Source of the DNA: VXNE01 sp965206615
GTDB lineage: Bacteria; Pseudomonadota; Gammaproteobacteria; Pseudomonadales; Azotimanducaceae
NCBI GenBank assembly: GCA_965206615.1
Contig: OZ242219.1
Span: 434,001 to 498,000, forward strand
Length of the DNA stretch: 64,000 bases
Direction: 5' to 3'
The position numbers and the translations under genes are program-made. The stretch's first letter is position 1. Each line of letters opens with the position of its first letter. Positions 17,113 through 25,351 of the stretch are shown in pieces. Below the pieces are notes generated by a model. The model saw nothing but the letters and a program-made list of their open reading frames with translations, did not search any database and was not told the DNA's origin.

Positions 17113-18980
17113 CTAATTTGTTCTCCGGTTGGTTGACGATATTCGCAGGGTGTTGCGAGTCATGCGGAGGTAGTCGAAGACGCGGCGGGGATTGCGGTTG
17201 AGGCGGCGCATGGCGGCGGCGACGCAGTCGTCGGTGTGGGAACGGATGACGCCGATGGCGAAGCGTCGCAGGCGGGTGGTGTTTTCGGGGCCGTGGCCGG
17301 TTCGGATGCGCAGGCGGTCCTCGTCGAAGGCGTTGTCGAGGATGTTGTGGACGGACTCGACCTTCCAGTGGCCGCGGTTGAGTTGGAGCAGGCGCCGGGC
17401 GTCGGCGGTGTCGGGGCCGTGGCTGGTGATGCCGAGGGCGTATTCGACCGAGTGCTTGCGGGACTTCTTGACGACGACGGTGCGCTCGACGAGGAAGGCC
17501 TGTCCGACGTGGGGGAAGGTCAGGTGGCCGTTGAGGCGGGCGGTGGTCCAGATGGCACGGCTTTCGAGGCGCCCGTGCTCAAGGGAGAAGGGCTCGCGGA
17601 AGTCGGGCTCGCCGCGCCGTGCGAAGAACAGCCGGAGGTCGTCGAGCAGGGTCGGCTGGTTGCCCTTGGCGGTGAATACGAAGTGGGCGCCGCGGTCGTG
17701 GAGGAAGTCGGCGAGCTTGCGCTGGGTGAGCAGGGCGTCGGCGGTGAAGGTCTTGCCGGCGAAGTCGAGTTCGAGGCCTTCGAGCATGGGGACGACGGTT
17801 CCGATTTCGTTGGTGCGCTTGGTCTCGTCGTCGGCGCCGAGCGGCAGGCGGTCGACTTTTTTTGGGTGAGGGTGACGCCGTCGCGCTGGCCGACGGCGCC
17901 GAGGATGTGGACCTGGCACTGGTTCTCGCCGATCTTGCCGGTGGCGGGCTTGGCATCGCCGTTGGCGGCGCGGGCCTCCGCCGGCGGCGCGCGGGCGTCA
18001 GTATAGATGGCGTTGCGCATGGTCTTGCCGTCGATGGCGATGGCGTCGTCGGCGTTGCCGCGGGCGGCGTCGAAGCGCCGCAGGGCGCGGTCGAGCTGGT
18101 CGGGGTCGACGCGTACCAGAACGTCGCGGATGACGTATTCGCTGGGCACCTCGTAGCGGCCGCCGCGGTGCCGGCAACGGAACCGCTCGCGGGCGCGCGG
18201 CGACAGGTCGGCGGCCCATTCGGCCATGGCCTTGTAGCCGCACGCGCCGCACAGCGTGGCGCCGGCGGCGATGGCGAGCACGACGGTCAGCGGATGGCGC
18301 CGGCCCTGGCGGCGGCGCGGGTCGTCGATGTCGGCGAAGTGGTCGGGCAGGGAACGCATGGTGTCGGCGGAGATCATGGCCTTCAGGCCTCCGTGGCGGT
18401 CGATGGGGTGGAGTGCGGGCCGGGTCAGGCGCGCCCGCGCGGCGGCGACCAAGGGGCGGACGAAGACCAGCTTCGGCGCGGCCGGGGCGGCGCTGTAGCC
18501 GCCGCGCAGGCGACGGAAGCCGCGCGTGCGCCCGACGCAGGTCCAGTTCGCGGCGCGGTACACCGTGCCGCGGAAGCGCGCCGGATCGACGAAGGTCTCC
18601 AGCAGCACGAGCGGGTGGCCGAAGCGCGCCGGCCAGTCCGCCGCCAGCCGCCGTTCGCACAGCGCCAGCACCCGCGAGCCCAGATTCGGCACGCGCCAGC
18701 CCGGCAGGATCAGGAAGCGGCTATTGTTGGCGAGCAAGTGCTGGCGGTCGTACTGCGTGCGAAAGTCCCAACCGATCCAGCGGTCGCGGGCGCCGCACTT
18801 CAGCGCCGGCGCCGAGAAGCCGATCAGCGCCACCCACCGGTCGCGCCAGCGCGCGGCGTACCACAGCGTTTCGCCGATCTTCGGCGGCGCCCCCAGGTAG
18901 TGGTGCGCCGCCATCAGCTCCCGATAACGCCCTTCCGCCGCCGCCGTCACCGGCTCCACGGCAACCTCGCCCAACTCCAC
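17113..18980 (-). CDS. DUF4338-ISAs1 fusion transposase, type X copy 1 (needs -1 frameshift)
   Basis: Frame 0 begins with GTG at 18980 and encodes an N-terminal DUF4338 (DruA-type) domain: MAAHHYLG, KCGARDRWIGWDF, HLLANNSRFLILPGWRVPNL, GHPLVLLETFVDPARFRGT. Then comes the first half of an ISAs1 DDE transposase: DPRRRQGRRHPLTVVLAIA, with the first catalytic Asp in AIDGKTMR. At A_AAA_AAG (17862-17856) the frame must shift -1 to continue into KRTNEIGTVVPMLEGLEL, the second Asp in FTADALLTQ and the Glu in LNRGHWKVESVHN. Without shifting, frame 0 runs into a Pro/Ser-rich tail up to 17520. The identical site in copy 2 argues for programmed frameshifting rather than decay. Confidence 0.8.
17856..17862 (-). 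promoter_or_regulatory. A_AAA_AAG slippery heptamer, type X copy 1
   Basis: Codons CAA AAA AAG in frame 0 place the classical -1 slippery heptamer (as in E. coli dnaX) exactly at the junction between the two halves of the transposase. It lies between the first and second catalytic Asp codons. Confidence 0.65.
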
Positions 18981-19260
18981 TCCGCCCCCGGTTCCGCATC
19001 AAACTGCGGGCGTTTCTACACCGGTTCGGCGCGGATGTCCAGCATTCCACCTAACCCGTTCTTTCCGCTCGCCTTCCCCGGGTGGACCAATTCGCCCTGG
19101 ACGCGGGGCCAGGGTGATTTCACGCTGGCGGCTGGCGGGTGGTCGGCAGCGACGATGTGCGGAGTGATGTTCGGCGGGTCGGATGGAGCGGCGTCCGGGT
19201 GTACGGATTGCGCGCCCGTGGCCGTTTTCTGGCGGTTCGGAGGGGGAAGACGGCGGGGCG

Positions 19261-19510
19261 GCTAGCCCGCATTTCTCACCAGGGGCCGTGATGATCGCGG
19301 AGGATTTTGGCCCTGTGCGCGTGCTCGGGACCGAAAGCATAGCGGGGACTACGGTTGAGGGACCACGTGCGCGCACGGGGCCAAAAGACCCGCGAGGGCG
19401 CGGCCAGCGCAGTCCGTACTCGGCACGATCATCGGCAATCGCGGTCAACTTCTTGAAACCCAAAAGCCTTTTGACGCCGACAAGCGGCCTGGTGAGAAAT
19501 GCGGGCTAGC
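19261..19510. mobile_element. 250-bp MITE with 23-bp perfect terminal inverted repeats
   Basis: GCTAGCCCGCATTTCTCACC (19261 on, 23 bp in all) is repeated exactly in inverted orientation at 19488-19510. The outer GCTAGC suggests a palindromic target such as CTAG. The interior has no transposase. A short start (MGFKKLTAIADDR, minus strand from 19463) may be the residual N-terminus of the parent transposase, making this an internal-deletion derivative of a full IS. Confidence 0.75.
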
Positions 19511-19575
19511 GGGAGCGGCGTGCCGGACGTCGCGACGGGTTCTTCGGGGTGGGCGGGATCCGGTCCGGCGGCGGG

Positions 19576-21366
19576 TCAGCGGGGTTCGAGGATGGCGTCG
19601 AGGGCCTCGCGGCGGCGCATCATGAAGTGCAGGTTCGCTTCGGGCAGGTAGCGGAAGCCGCGATGGAAGACGACCGCCAGCGCGATGTTGTTCAGGGTGG
19701 CGTTGTTGGCGGGCGCGTGGCGGGCGCGGACGCGGCTGGCGTCCTCGCCCATGGTCGCGTCGCGGCGGTAGTGGTTGCCGTTCTCGACTTGCCAGTGGCC
19801 GCGGTTCCAGGCGAGCAGGCGTTCCGGGTCGGCGCGTTCGGCGGTCACCGAGGTGATGCCGTAGGCGGTCTCCACGGATGTCTCGCCGGTCTTCGCGTCG
19901 GTGCGCTCGCGGACGACGCGGAACGCCTGCCGAGCCGCGGCGAAGGCGGCGAACGTTCCCGGCAGCAGGTCGCGAGCGGCGATGCGGCGCGCCTCGACGC
20001 GACCGTGGCCCTTGGCGGGCGGTTCGGCGTGGCGGCGCACGGCGGGGGCGTCCCAGTCGATGGCGGCGAGCTGCGCGAAGGTGTCGGGGCAGTTCATCTT
20101 GATCGACAGCACGTAGTCGGCGCCGTGCGTCTCGACGATGGCGCGCTCGGTGTCGCGGGTGGAATGCAAGGGGTCGAGGGTGACCACGCAGCCGCGCAGG
20201 TCGACGTCCTCGAGCAGCGCGCGCAGGGCGGCGGTCTCGCCGCCCTGGTCGCGGCAGCAGCGGCTCGCGAGCGGCCGGCCGGCGTGCGTGACCAGCGTCA
20301 CGGTCTCGAAGTAGGCGCCGCCCGCGTTGCGGTTCGCGCCGCGGATCCGCTTGCCGTCGGCGGCCAGCGCCGGCATGTCCGCGTCCTCCGCGAGACGCGG
20401 CGCAGCCCATCGGCGCAGCACGTCCTGCAGGGCGTCCGGGTCGGTGTCCGCGAGCACCCGGCAGACCGTCGAGTCCGACGGCGCGACCCAGCGCCCCGCG
20501 CCGCTGCGCCACGCGCCTAGCGCGCGCAGCTCCTCTTGGTCGAGGTTCCTCGCGAACCGCTCCGTCGCCGCCGGGCCGTACTGCCCGGCCAACCGCGCCA
20601 GCGCGCACACCGACAGCACCGTCGCGAGGCGATGCTTGCGGCCTTGGCCGCGGCGGCTGTCGGGCACCTCCGCGAACAGCCCGCGTAGCGAACGCAGCTC
20701 CTCGTGCGTGTAGCGCACCGGCGTCGTCCGGCACGCCCACTCCGGACGGTCCGCCGGGTCCGCCAGCCGCGGCCGCGCGTCCGCGCGCAGTGGTCGCACG
20801 AACATCTCCTTCGGGCAGTCGTGCGGGTCCGTGTAGCCGCCGTTGTGCCGCGCGAAGCCCTTCGTGCGGCCCACCCGCACCCAGTTCGACGCGTCGTAGC
20901 ACGCCCCCCGGAAGCGCGACGGGTCCACGAACGTCTCCGCGAGCTCCAGCGGATGGCCGTGCAGCGCCGCCCAGTCCGCGCTCAGCCGGCGCAGGCTGCG
21001 GCCCAGCGTTCGCGACGCCAGGTTCGGCACGCCCGCCGACGCCGGCAGGACCAGAAACCGCGTGTTGTTGGCGATCAGGTGCAGACGACGGAACTGCACC
21101 GACCGGTGCCAGCGCAGCCAGCGGTCGCGCGGCGCGCACTTGAACGCCCCGGACTGCCACCCGACCAGCGCCAGCCAGTGCCCGCGCCACACCGCGACGT
21201 GGCGCAGCCCGCGGCCCGCGAACTGCCGGAAGCCCAGATAGTGGTGCTCCGCCATCAACGCGTCCCAGCGCCGCCGCTCGTCCGCTCGCGCAGGCCGCAC
21301 CTCCACCTCCCCGACGACCACCTCCGCCTTGTCGAATCCTGCCGCCATGCGCACCTTATAAGGCAT
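19576..21366 (-). CDS. DUF4338-ISAs1 fusion transposase, type Y (single intact frame)
   Basis: 596 residues in one frame. The N-terminal DUF4338 domain (MAEHHYLGFRQFAG, KCAPRDRWLRWH, HLIANNTRFLVLP, LAETFVDPSRFRGACYDASNW) occupies roughly residues 15-190. The ISAs1 DDE domain follows: PDSRRGQGRKHRLATVL, first Asp LAADGKRIRGANRN, second Asp VVTLDPLHST, Glu NRGHWQVENGNHYRRD. All catalytic residues are present, so it may be active. It has the same domain order as type X but differs widely in sequence and needs no frameshift. An alternative start is the Met at 21348. Confidence 0.88.
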   Translation of the reverse strand: MPYKVRMAAGFDKAEVVVGEVEVRPARADERRRWDALMAEHHYLGFRQFAGRGLRHVAVWRGHWLALVGWQSGAFKCAPRDRWLRWHRSVQFRRLHLIANNTRFLVLPASAGVPNLASRTLGRSLRRLSADWAALHGHPLELAETFVDPSRFRGACYDASNWVRVGRTKGFARHNGGYTDPHDCPKEMFVRPLRADARPRLADPADRPEWACRTTPVRYTHEELRSLRGLFAEVPDSRRGQGRKHRLATVLSVCALARLAGQYGPAATERFARNLDQEELRALGAWRSGAGRWVAPSDSTVCRVLADTDPDALQDVLRRWAAPRLAEDADMPALAADGKRIRGANRNAGGAYFETVTLVTHAGRPLASRCCRDQGGETAALRALLEDVDLRGCVVTLDPLHSTRDTERAIVETHGADYVLSIKMNCPDTFAQLAAIDWDAPAVRRHAEPPAKGHGRVEARRIAARDLLPGTFAAFAAARQAFRVVRERTDAKTGETSVETAYGITSVTAERADPERLLAWNRGHWQVENGNHYRRDATMGEDASRVRARHAPANNATLNNIALAVVFHRGFRYLPEANLHFMMRRREALDAILEPR

Positions 21367-21569
21367 GCACCACGAAAAAGCCAGTCCCCGACAAGGGCGT
21401 CAGCCAATCAACGTCCTGCCACTAGCGTGAAATAGCCCTGGACGCGGGGCAGGGCGAATTGGTGCTGTGCGGGAACGCTAGCGGAAAGAACGAGTTGAGT
21501 CCGATGCTGGACATTGCGGCTGGGACGGGGTAAAAGATGTCCCGACTTTGACCCGGGACCGGGGGTGGC

Positions 21570-23467
21570 GTGGAGTTGCGCGAGGTGGCCGTTGAGCCGG
21601 TGGCGACGGCCGACGAAGGGCGCTACCAGGAGTTGCTGCGGGCGCACCACTTTCTGGGCGCGTTGCCGAAGATTGGCGAGACCCTGTGGTACGTCGCGCA
21701 CTGGCGCGGCGCGTGGGTGGCGTTGATCGGTTTCTCGGCGGCGGCGCTAAAGTGCGGTGCGCGCGACCGCTGGATCGGCTGGGACTTCCGCAGCCAGTAC
21801 GACCGCCAGCACCTGCTAGCCAACAACAGCCGTTTCCTGATCCTGCCGGGCTGGCGCGTGCCGAACCTGGGCTCGCGCGTGCTGTCGCTGTGCGAACGGC
21901 GCCTGGCGACGGACTGGCCGGCGCGCTTCGGCCACCCGCTGCTGCTGTTGGAGACGTTCGTCGATCCGGCGCGCCACCGCGGCACGGTGTACCGCGCCGC
22001 GAACTGGACCCGCGTCGGGCGCACGCGCGGCTTCCGCCGCGTGCGCGGCGGCTACGCCGCCGCCCCGACGGGACCCAAGCTGGTGTTCGTGCGACCCCTG
22101 GTTGCCCACGCGCGGGCGCGCCTGACGCGGCCCACGCTCCACCCCGACGACCGACACGGAGGCCCGAAAGGCATGCTCGCCGCCGACACCATGCGTTCCC
22201 TGCCCAACTTCTTCGTCGACATCGACGACCCGCGCCGTCGCCAGGGCCGGCGTCATCCGTTGGCCGTGGTGCTGGCCATCGCCGCCGGCGCCACGCTGTG
22301 CGGCGCACGCGGCTACAAGGCCATGGCCGAGTGGGCCGCCGACCTGTCGCCGCGCGCCCGCGAGCGGTTCCGCTGCCGGCACCGCGGCGGCCGCTACGAG
22401 GTGCCGAGCGAGTTCGTCATCCGCGACGTGCTCGTGCGCGTCGATCCCGACCAGCTCGACCGCGCCCTGCAACGCTTCCACGCCGCGCACGGCAACCCGG
22501 ACGACGCCTTCGCCATCGACGGCAAGACCATGCGCAACGCCATCTACACCGACCCCGTCGAGGTGGCCGCCGCGAGCCGCGCCGCGGAGCCCGCCGCCAG
22601 CGCCGCGAACGGCGCCGGGTCCGCGCACGGCGGCAAGATCGGCGACCATCAGTATCAGGTCCATGTCCTCGGCGCCGTCGGCCAGCGCGACGCCGTCACT
22701 CACACCCAAAAAAAGTCGACCGCCTGCCCGTCGGCGCCAGCGACGAAACCAAGCGCACCAACGAAATCGGAACCGTCGTCCCCATGCTCGAAGGCCTCGA
22801 ACTCGACTTCGCCGACAAGACCTTCACCGCCGACGCCCTGCTCACCCAGCGCCAACTCGCCGACTTCCTCCGCGCCCGCGGCGCCCACTTCGTGTTCACC
22901 GCCAAGGGTAACCAGCCCACCCTGCTCGACGACCTCCAGACCTTCTTCGAGAACCGCGGCGAGCCCGACTTCCGCGAGCCCCCCGCCCTCCACCACGGGC
23001 GCGTCGAATGCCGCGCCATCTGGACCACCACCCGCCTCAACGGCTACCTGAACTTCCCGCATGTCGGCCAGGCCTTTCTCGTCGAACGGACCGTCACAAA
23101 CAAGAAGTCCGACAACACCTCCGTCGAATACGCCCTCGGCATCACCAGCCACACCCCCGACACCGCCGACCCCCGCCGACTGCTCGAACTCAACCGCGGC
23201 CACTGGACCGTCGAGTCCGTCCACAACATCCTCGACAACGCCTTCGACGAGGATCGCCTGCGCATCCGCACCGGACACGGCCCAGTCAACACCGCACGCC
23301 TGCGACGCTTCGCCATCGGCGTCATCCGCGCACACCGCAACCCTTGCGTCGCCGCCACCATGCGCCGCCTCGACCGCAACCCTCGCCGCGTCTTCGACTA
23401 CTTGCGCATGACCCGCAACTCCCTCGGACACCCTCCACTACAAACAACCAGAGATAGAACAAATTAG
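21570..23467 (+). CDS. DUF4338-ISAs1 fusion transposase, type X copy 2 (needs -1 frameshift)
   Basis: Nearly the same protein as type X copy 1. Frame 0 (GTG at 21570) encodes DUF4338 (RAHHFLGALPKIGETLWY, NNSRFLILPGWRVPNL) and the first DDE Asp in AIDGKTMRNAIYTD. It then reaches A_AAA_AAG at 22709-22715. The -1 frame continues with ETKRTNEIGTVVPMLEGLEL, the second Asp in FTADALLTQ and the Glu in LNRGHWTVESVHNILDN, ending at 23467. Amino-acid differences from copy 1 are scattered, yet the slip site and both frames are kept open, as expected under selection. Confidence 0.82.
22709..22715 (+). promoter_or_regulatory. A_AAA_AAG slippery heptamer, type X copy 2
   Basis: Frame-0 codons CAA AAA AAG at 22707-22715, embedded in CCCAAAAAAAGTCGACC, identical to copy 1. 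It joins the DUF4338/first-Asp part to the rest of the DDE domain. Confidence 0.68.
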
Positions 23468-23585
23468 CCGTGGGACGCGGGGGTGTACGTCAGATTTGTG
23501 ACGGATGTAGTGAGCGACGGATTCCCATTGGGTCTGTAGGGAACGTCTGGTAGTCTTTGAGTTACCAGATTTGCGGAGACGGCTT

Positions 23586-23990
23586 ATGGCGGCGGCAGAC
23601 ATCGGGATCGAGGCCCTGGTCCAGCAACGGGACCAGGCCCGGGACCAGTTCGCGACGCTGGGCGACCTGCGTCCGGGAACGCTGGCGGAGAACTACCGCA
23701 AGTGCGGCAAGCCGACCTGCCATTGCGCGCGCGAAGGGGACCCGGGGCACGGCCCGAGCTACGTGCTGACGCGCTCGGTCGGCGGCCGCACGCGTTCGGC
23801 GCGGGTGCGCGCGGAAGAGGCGGACGAGGCGCGGCGCCTGGTCGGCGAGTACCAGCGTTTCCGGGAGTTGTCGGCGGAGTTTCTCGACGCCAGCGAGGCG
23901 TTGGCGGCGGCGCGTTCGCGGGCCGGTCGGGAGGGCGCGGGGGGCGGCGCGAAAAGGGGGCCGCCGAGGCCGGGCTCGGTGCGCGGCTGA
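23586..23990 (+). CDS. DUF6788-domain protein of ISKra4 element (first frame)
   Basis: About 134 residues from the ATG at 23586. It carries the DUF6788 signature LGDLRPGTLAENYRKCGKPTCHCAREGDPGHGPSYVLTR (residues about 25-62), with Cys residues in KCGKPTCHCA that could bind metal, then a helical VGEYQRFRELSAEFL stretch. This domain normally forms the N-terminal part of ISKra4 transposases. Here it ends at 23990 inside the transposase frame, which runs one base behind. It may be joined by -1 shifting near GCGAAAAGGGGGCC (about 23,949-23,962), or be a separate protein. Confidence 0.72.
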   Translation: MAAADIGIEALVQQRDQARDQFATLGDLRPGTLAENYRKCGKPTCHCAREGDPGHGPSYVLTRSVGGRTRSARVRAEEADEARRLVGEYQRFRELSAEFLDASEALAAARSRAGREGAGGGAKRGPPRPGSVRG

Positions 23991-25300
23991 GTTCCGCGCT
24001 GGGGGCGGAGGTGACGCGCTGGCTGGGCGGTGGCGCGTTGTGCGCCGGCGACTTCGAGGCGCTGGAGCGCGGGTGTCGGCAGGCCGCCTTGGAGATCGCG
24101 GGCCGGGCCGTGGCGGAACACCTCGACGCCGAGCGCAGCGACCAACGGGGCCGGTGGCGCTGCGACTGCGGGACCATGGCGCGCTACGCCGGACGCCGGC
24201 GGAAGACCTTCACGACGGCGTTGGGTCCACTGACGCTGTCACGGGCGTGGTACAACTGCCGGCACTGCGGTCACGGCTTCAGCCCGCGCGACCGGGAACT
24301 GGGCTTTGACGGGTCGCTGTCGCCGGCGGTGTGCCGCATGGTGGGCATGGCGGCGGCGGAGACGAGCTTCGGCCATGCCGCCACGCTGCTTGACGAACTG
24401 GCCGGCGTCGAGATGGGCGCGAAGCAAGTCGAGCGCCACGCCGAGGCGCTGGGCCGGGACGTCGCCCGTGACGAAGCCGAGGTGGTCGAGCGCGAGCCCC
24501 CGACGGCGCCAACGCTGTATGTCGGGCTGGACGGCACCGGCGTGCCGGTGCGCATGGCCGAGACGGCGGGGCGCAAGGGAAAGCAGGCCGACGGCACCGC
24601 CAAGACCCGCGAAGCGAAGCTGGTCACCGTGTGGTCCGCCGAGGGCCGGGACCGGGACGGCAGGCCGCGGCGCGATGCCGACTCCACGTCCTGCAACGCG
24701 GCGATCGAGAGCGTCGCCACCCGCGACACGGATCGCCACCCGTCGCCGTTTGCCGCGCGCGTGGTGCGTGAGCTGGAACGCCGCGGCGTCGGCCAGGCCC
24801 GGCGCCGCGTCGTGCTCGGCGACGGCGCGGCCTGGATCTGGAACTTCGCCGACGAGCACCTGCCCGACGCCATCCAGATCGTGGATGTCTTCCATGCCAA
24901 GGAGCACATCTTCGATGTCGCCAAGGCCATCTACGGCCCGGACTCCGATCTTGCCGCGCGGTGGGGCAAGGCGCGGCGGGACGAACTCGAACGACTCGGC
25001 GCCGATCCCGTGATCGCCGCCCTCCGCCCCCACGCGGCCCACTGCGACGAGGCCCGCAAGGGTCTCGACTACTTCACCAACAACCGCCGCCGCATGGCGT
25101 ACCCGACGTTCCGCACCCAGGGCCTGTGCATCGCCACCGGCGTCGTCGAAGGTGCCTGCAAGTCCGTCATCGGCAACCGCCTCAAGCGCGGCGGCATGCA
25201 CTGGTCCGTTGACGGCGCCAACGCCATCATCGCCCTGCGTTGCGCCATCCGCAGCAACCGCTTCGACGACTACTGGAAACGCCAAGCGTCAAACCAATGA
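23945..25300 (+). CDS. ISKra4-family transposase (second frame)
   Basis: Around 450 residues with the family hallmarks: zinc-binding NCRHCGHGFSPRDRELG, LYVGLDGTGVPVRMAET with the first catalytic Asp, VVLGDGAAWIWNFADEHLP with the second, QIVDVFHAKEHIFDVAKA, and the C-terminal GVVEGACKSVIGNRLKRGGMHW. The start is unresolved: the frame overlaps DUF6788 from about 23945, and an in-frame GTG occurs at 24011. No internal stop, so the enzyme may be functional if expressed by frameshifting or internal initiation. Confidence 0.85.
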   Translation, partial: RREKGAAEAGLGARLSSALGAEVTRWLGGGALCAGDFEALERGCRQAALEIAGRAVAEHLDAERSDQRGRWRCDCGTMARYAGRRRKTFTTALGPLTLSRAWYNCRHCGHGFSPRDRELGFDGSLSPAVCRMVGMAAAETSFGHAATLLDELAGVEMGAKQVERHAEALGRDVARDEAEVVEREPPTAPTLYVGLDGTGVPVRMAETAGRKGKQADGTAKTREAKLVTVWSAEGRDRDGRPRRDADSTSCNAAIESVATRDTDRHPSPFAARVVRELERRGVGQARRRVVLGDGAAWIWNFADEHLPDAIQIVDVFHAKEHIFDVAKAIYGPDSDLAARWGKARRDELERLGADPVIAALRPHAAHCDEARKGLDYFTNNRRRMAYPTFRTQGLCIATGVVEGACKSVIGNRLKRGGMHWSVDGANAIIALRCAIRSNRFDDYWKRQASNQ

Positions 25301-25351
25301 GCCCGATCTACCACAAATCTGACGTGCGCCCTTCCGGTCCAATACCTATGA

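Larger units (their letters stand above)
17094..19113 (-). mobile_element. ISAs1-type element with DUF4338 domain (type X, copy 1)
   Basis: The ends are imperfect inverted repeats based on CCTGGACGCGGGGCCA: 17094 reads CCTGGACGCGGGGCCACGGC, and 19113 inward reads CCCTGGCCCCGCGTCCAGGG. The same ends bound copy 2 (21437-23483), in opposite orientation. I cannot identify a target duplication. End positions are accurate to a few bases only. Confidence 0.7.
19116..21433 (-). mobile_element. ISAs1-type element with DUF4338 domain (type Y), carrying a MITE
   Basis: The inverted ends read ATTTCACGCTGGCGGCTGG (from 19117) and ATTTCACGCTAGTGGCAGG (inward from about 21433), 16 of 19 matching. It contains one intact transposase gene. 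The MITE at 19261-19510 is inserted downstream of it. The element is flanked on both sides by the same end of type X elements, 2-4 bp away. Confidence 0.65.
21437..23483 (+). mobile_element. ISAs1-type element with DUF4338 domain (type X, copy 2)
   Basis: The left end CCTGGACGCGGGGC (21437-21450) lies next to the type Y end. The right end is GAACAAATTAGCCGTGGGACGCGGGG near 23458-23483 and resembles the copy 1 right end. The orientation is opposite to copy 1, so type Y is flanked by inverted X copies. The ISKra4 element begins directly after it. Confidence 0.7.
23487..25325 (+). mobile_element. ISKra4-family insertion sequence
   Basis: Bounded by ACGTCAGATTTGTG (23487-23500) and its exact inverse CACAAATCTGACGT (25312-25325). 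It encodes a DUF6788 protein and an ISKra4 transposase in overlapping frames, the usual two-frame layout of this family. It lies between the type X copy 2 element and the right-hand IS1380 copy. Confidence 0.85.

Noticed and set aside
17113..21366. Druantia defence system because of DruA-type domains
   Set aside because: All three domains are fused to DDE transposases with IS ends, and no DruB, DruC, DruD or DruE homologue is present.
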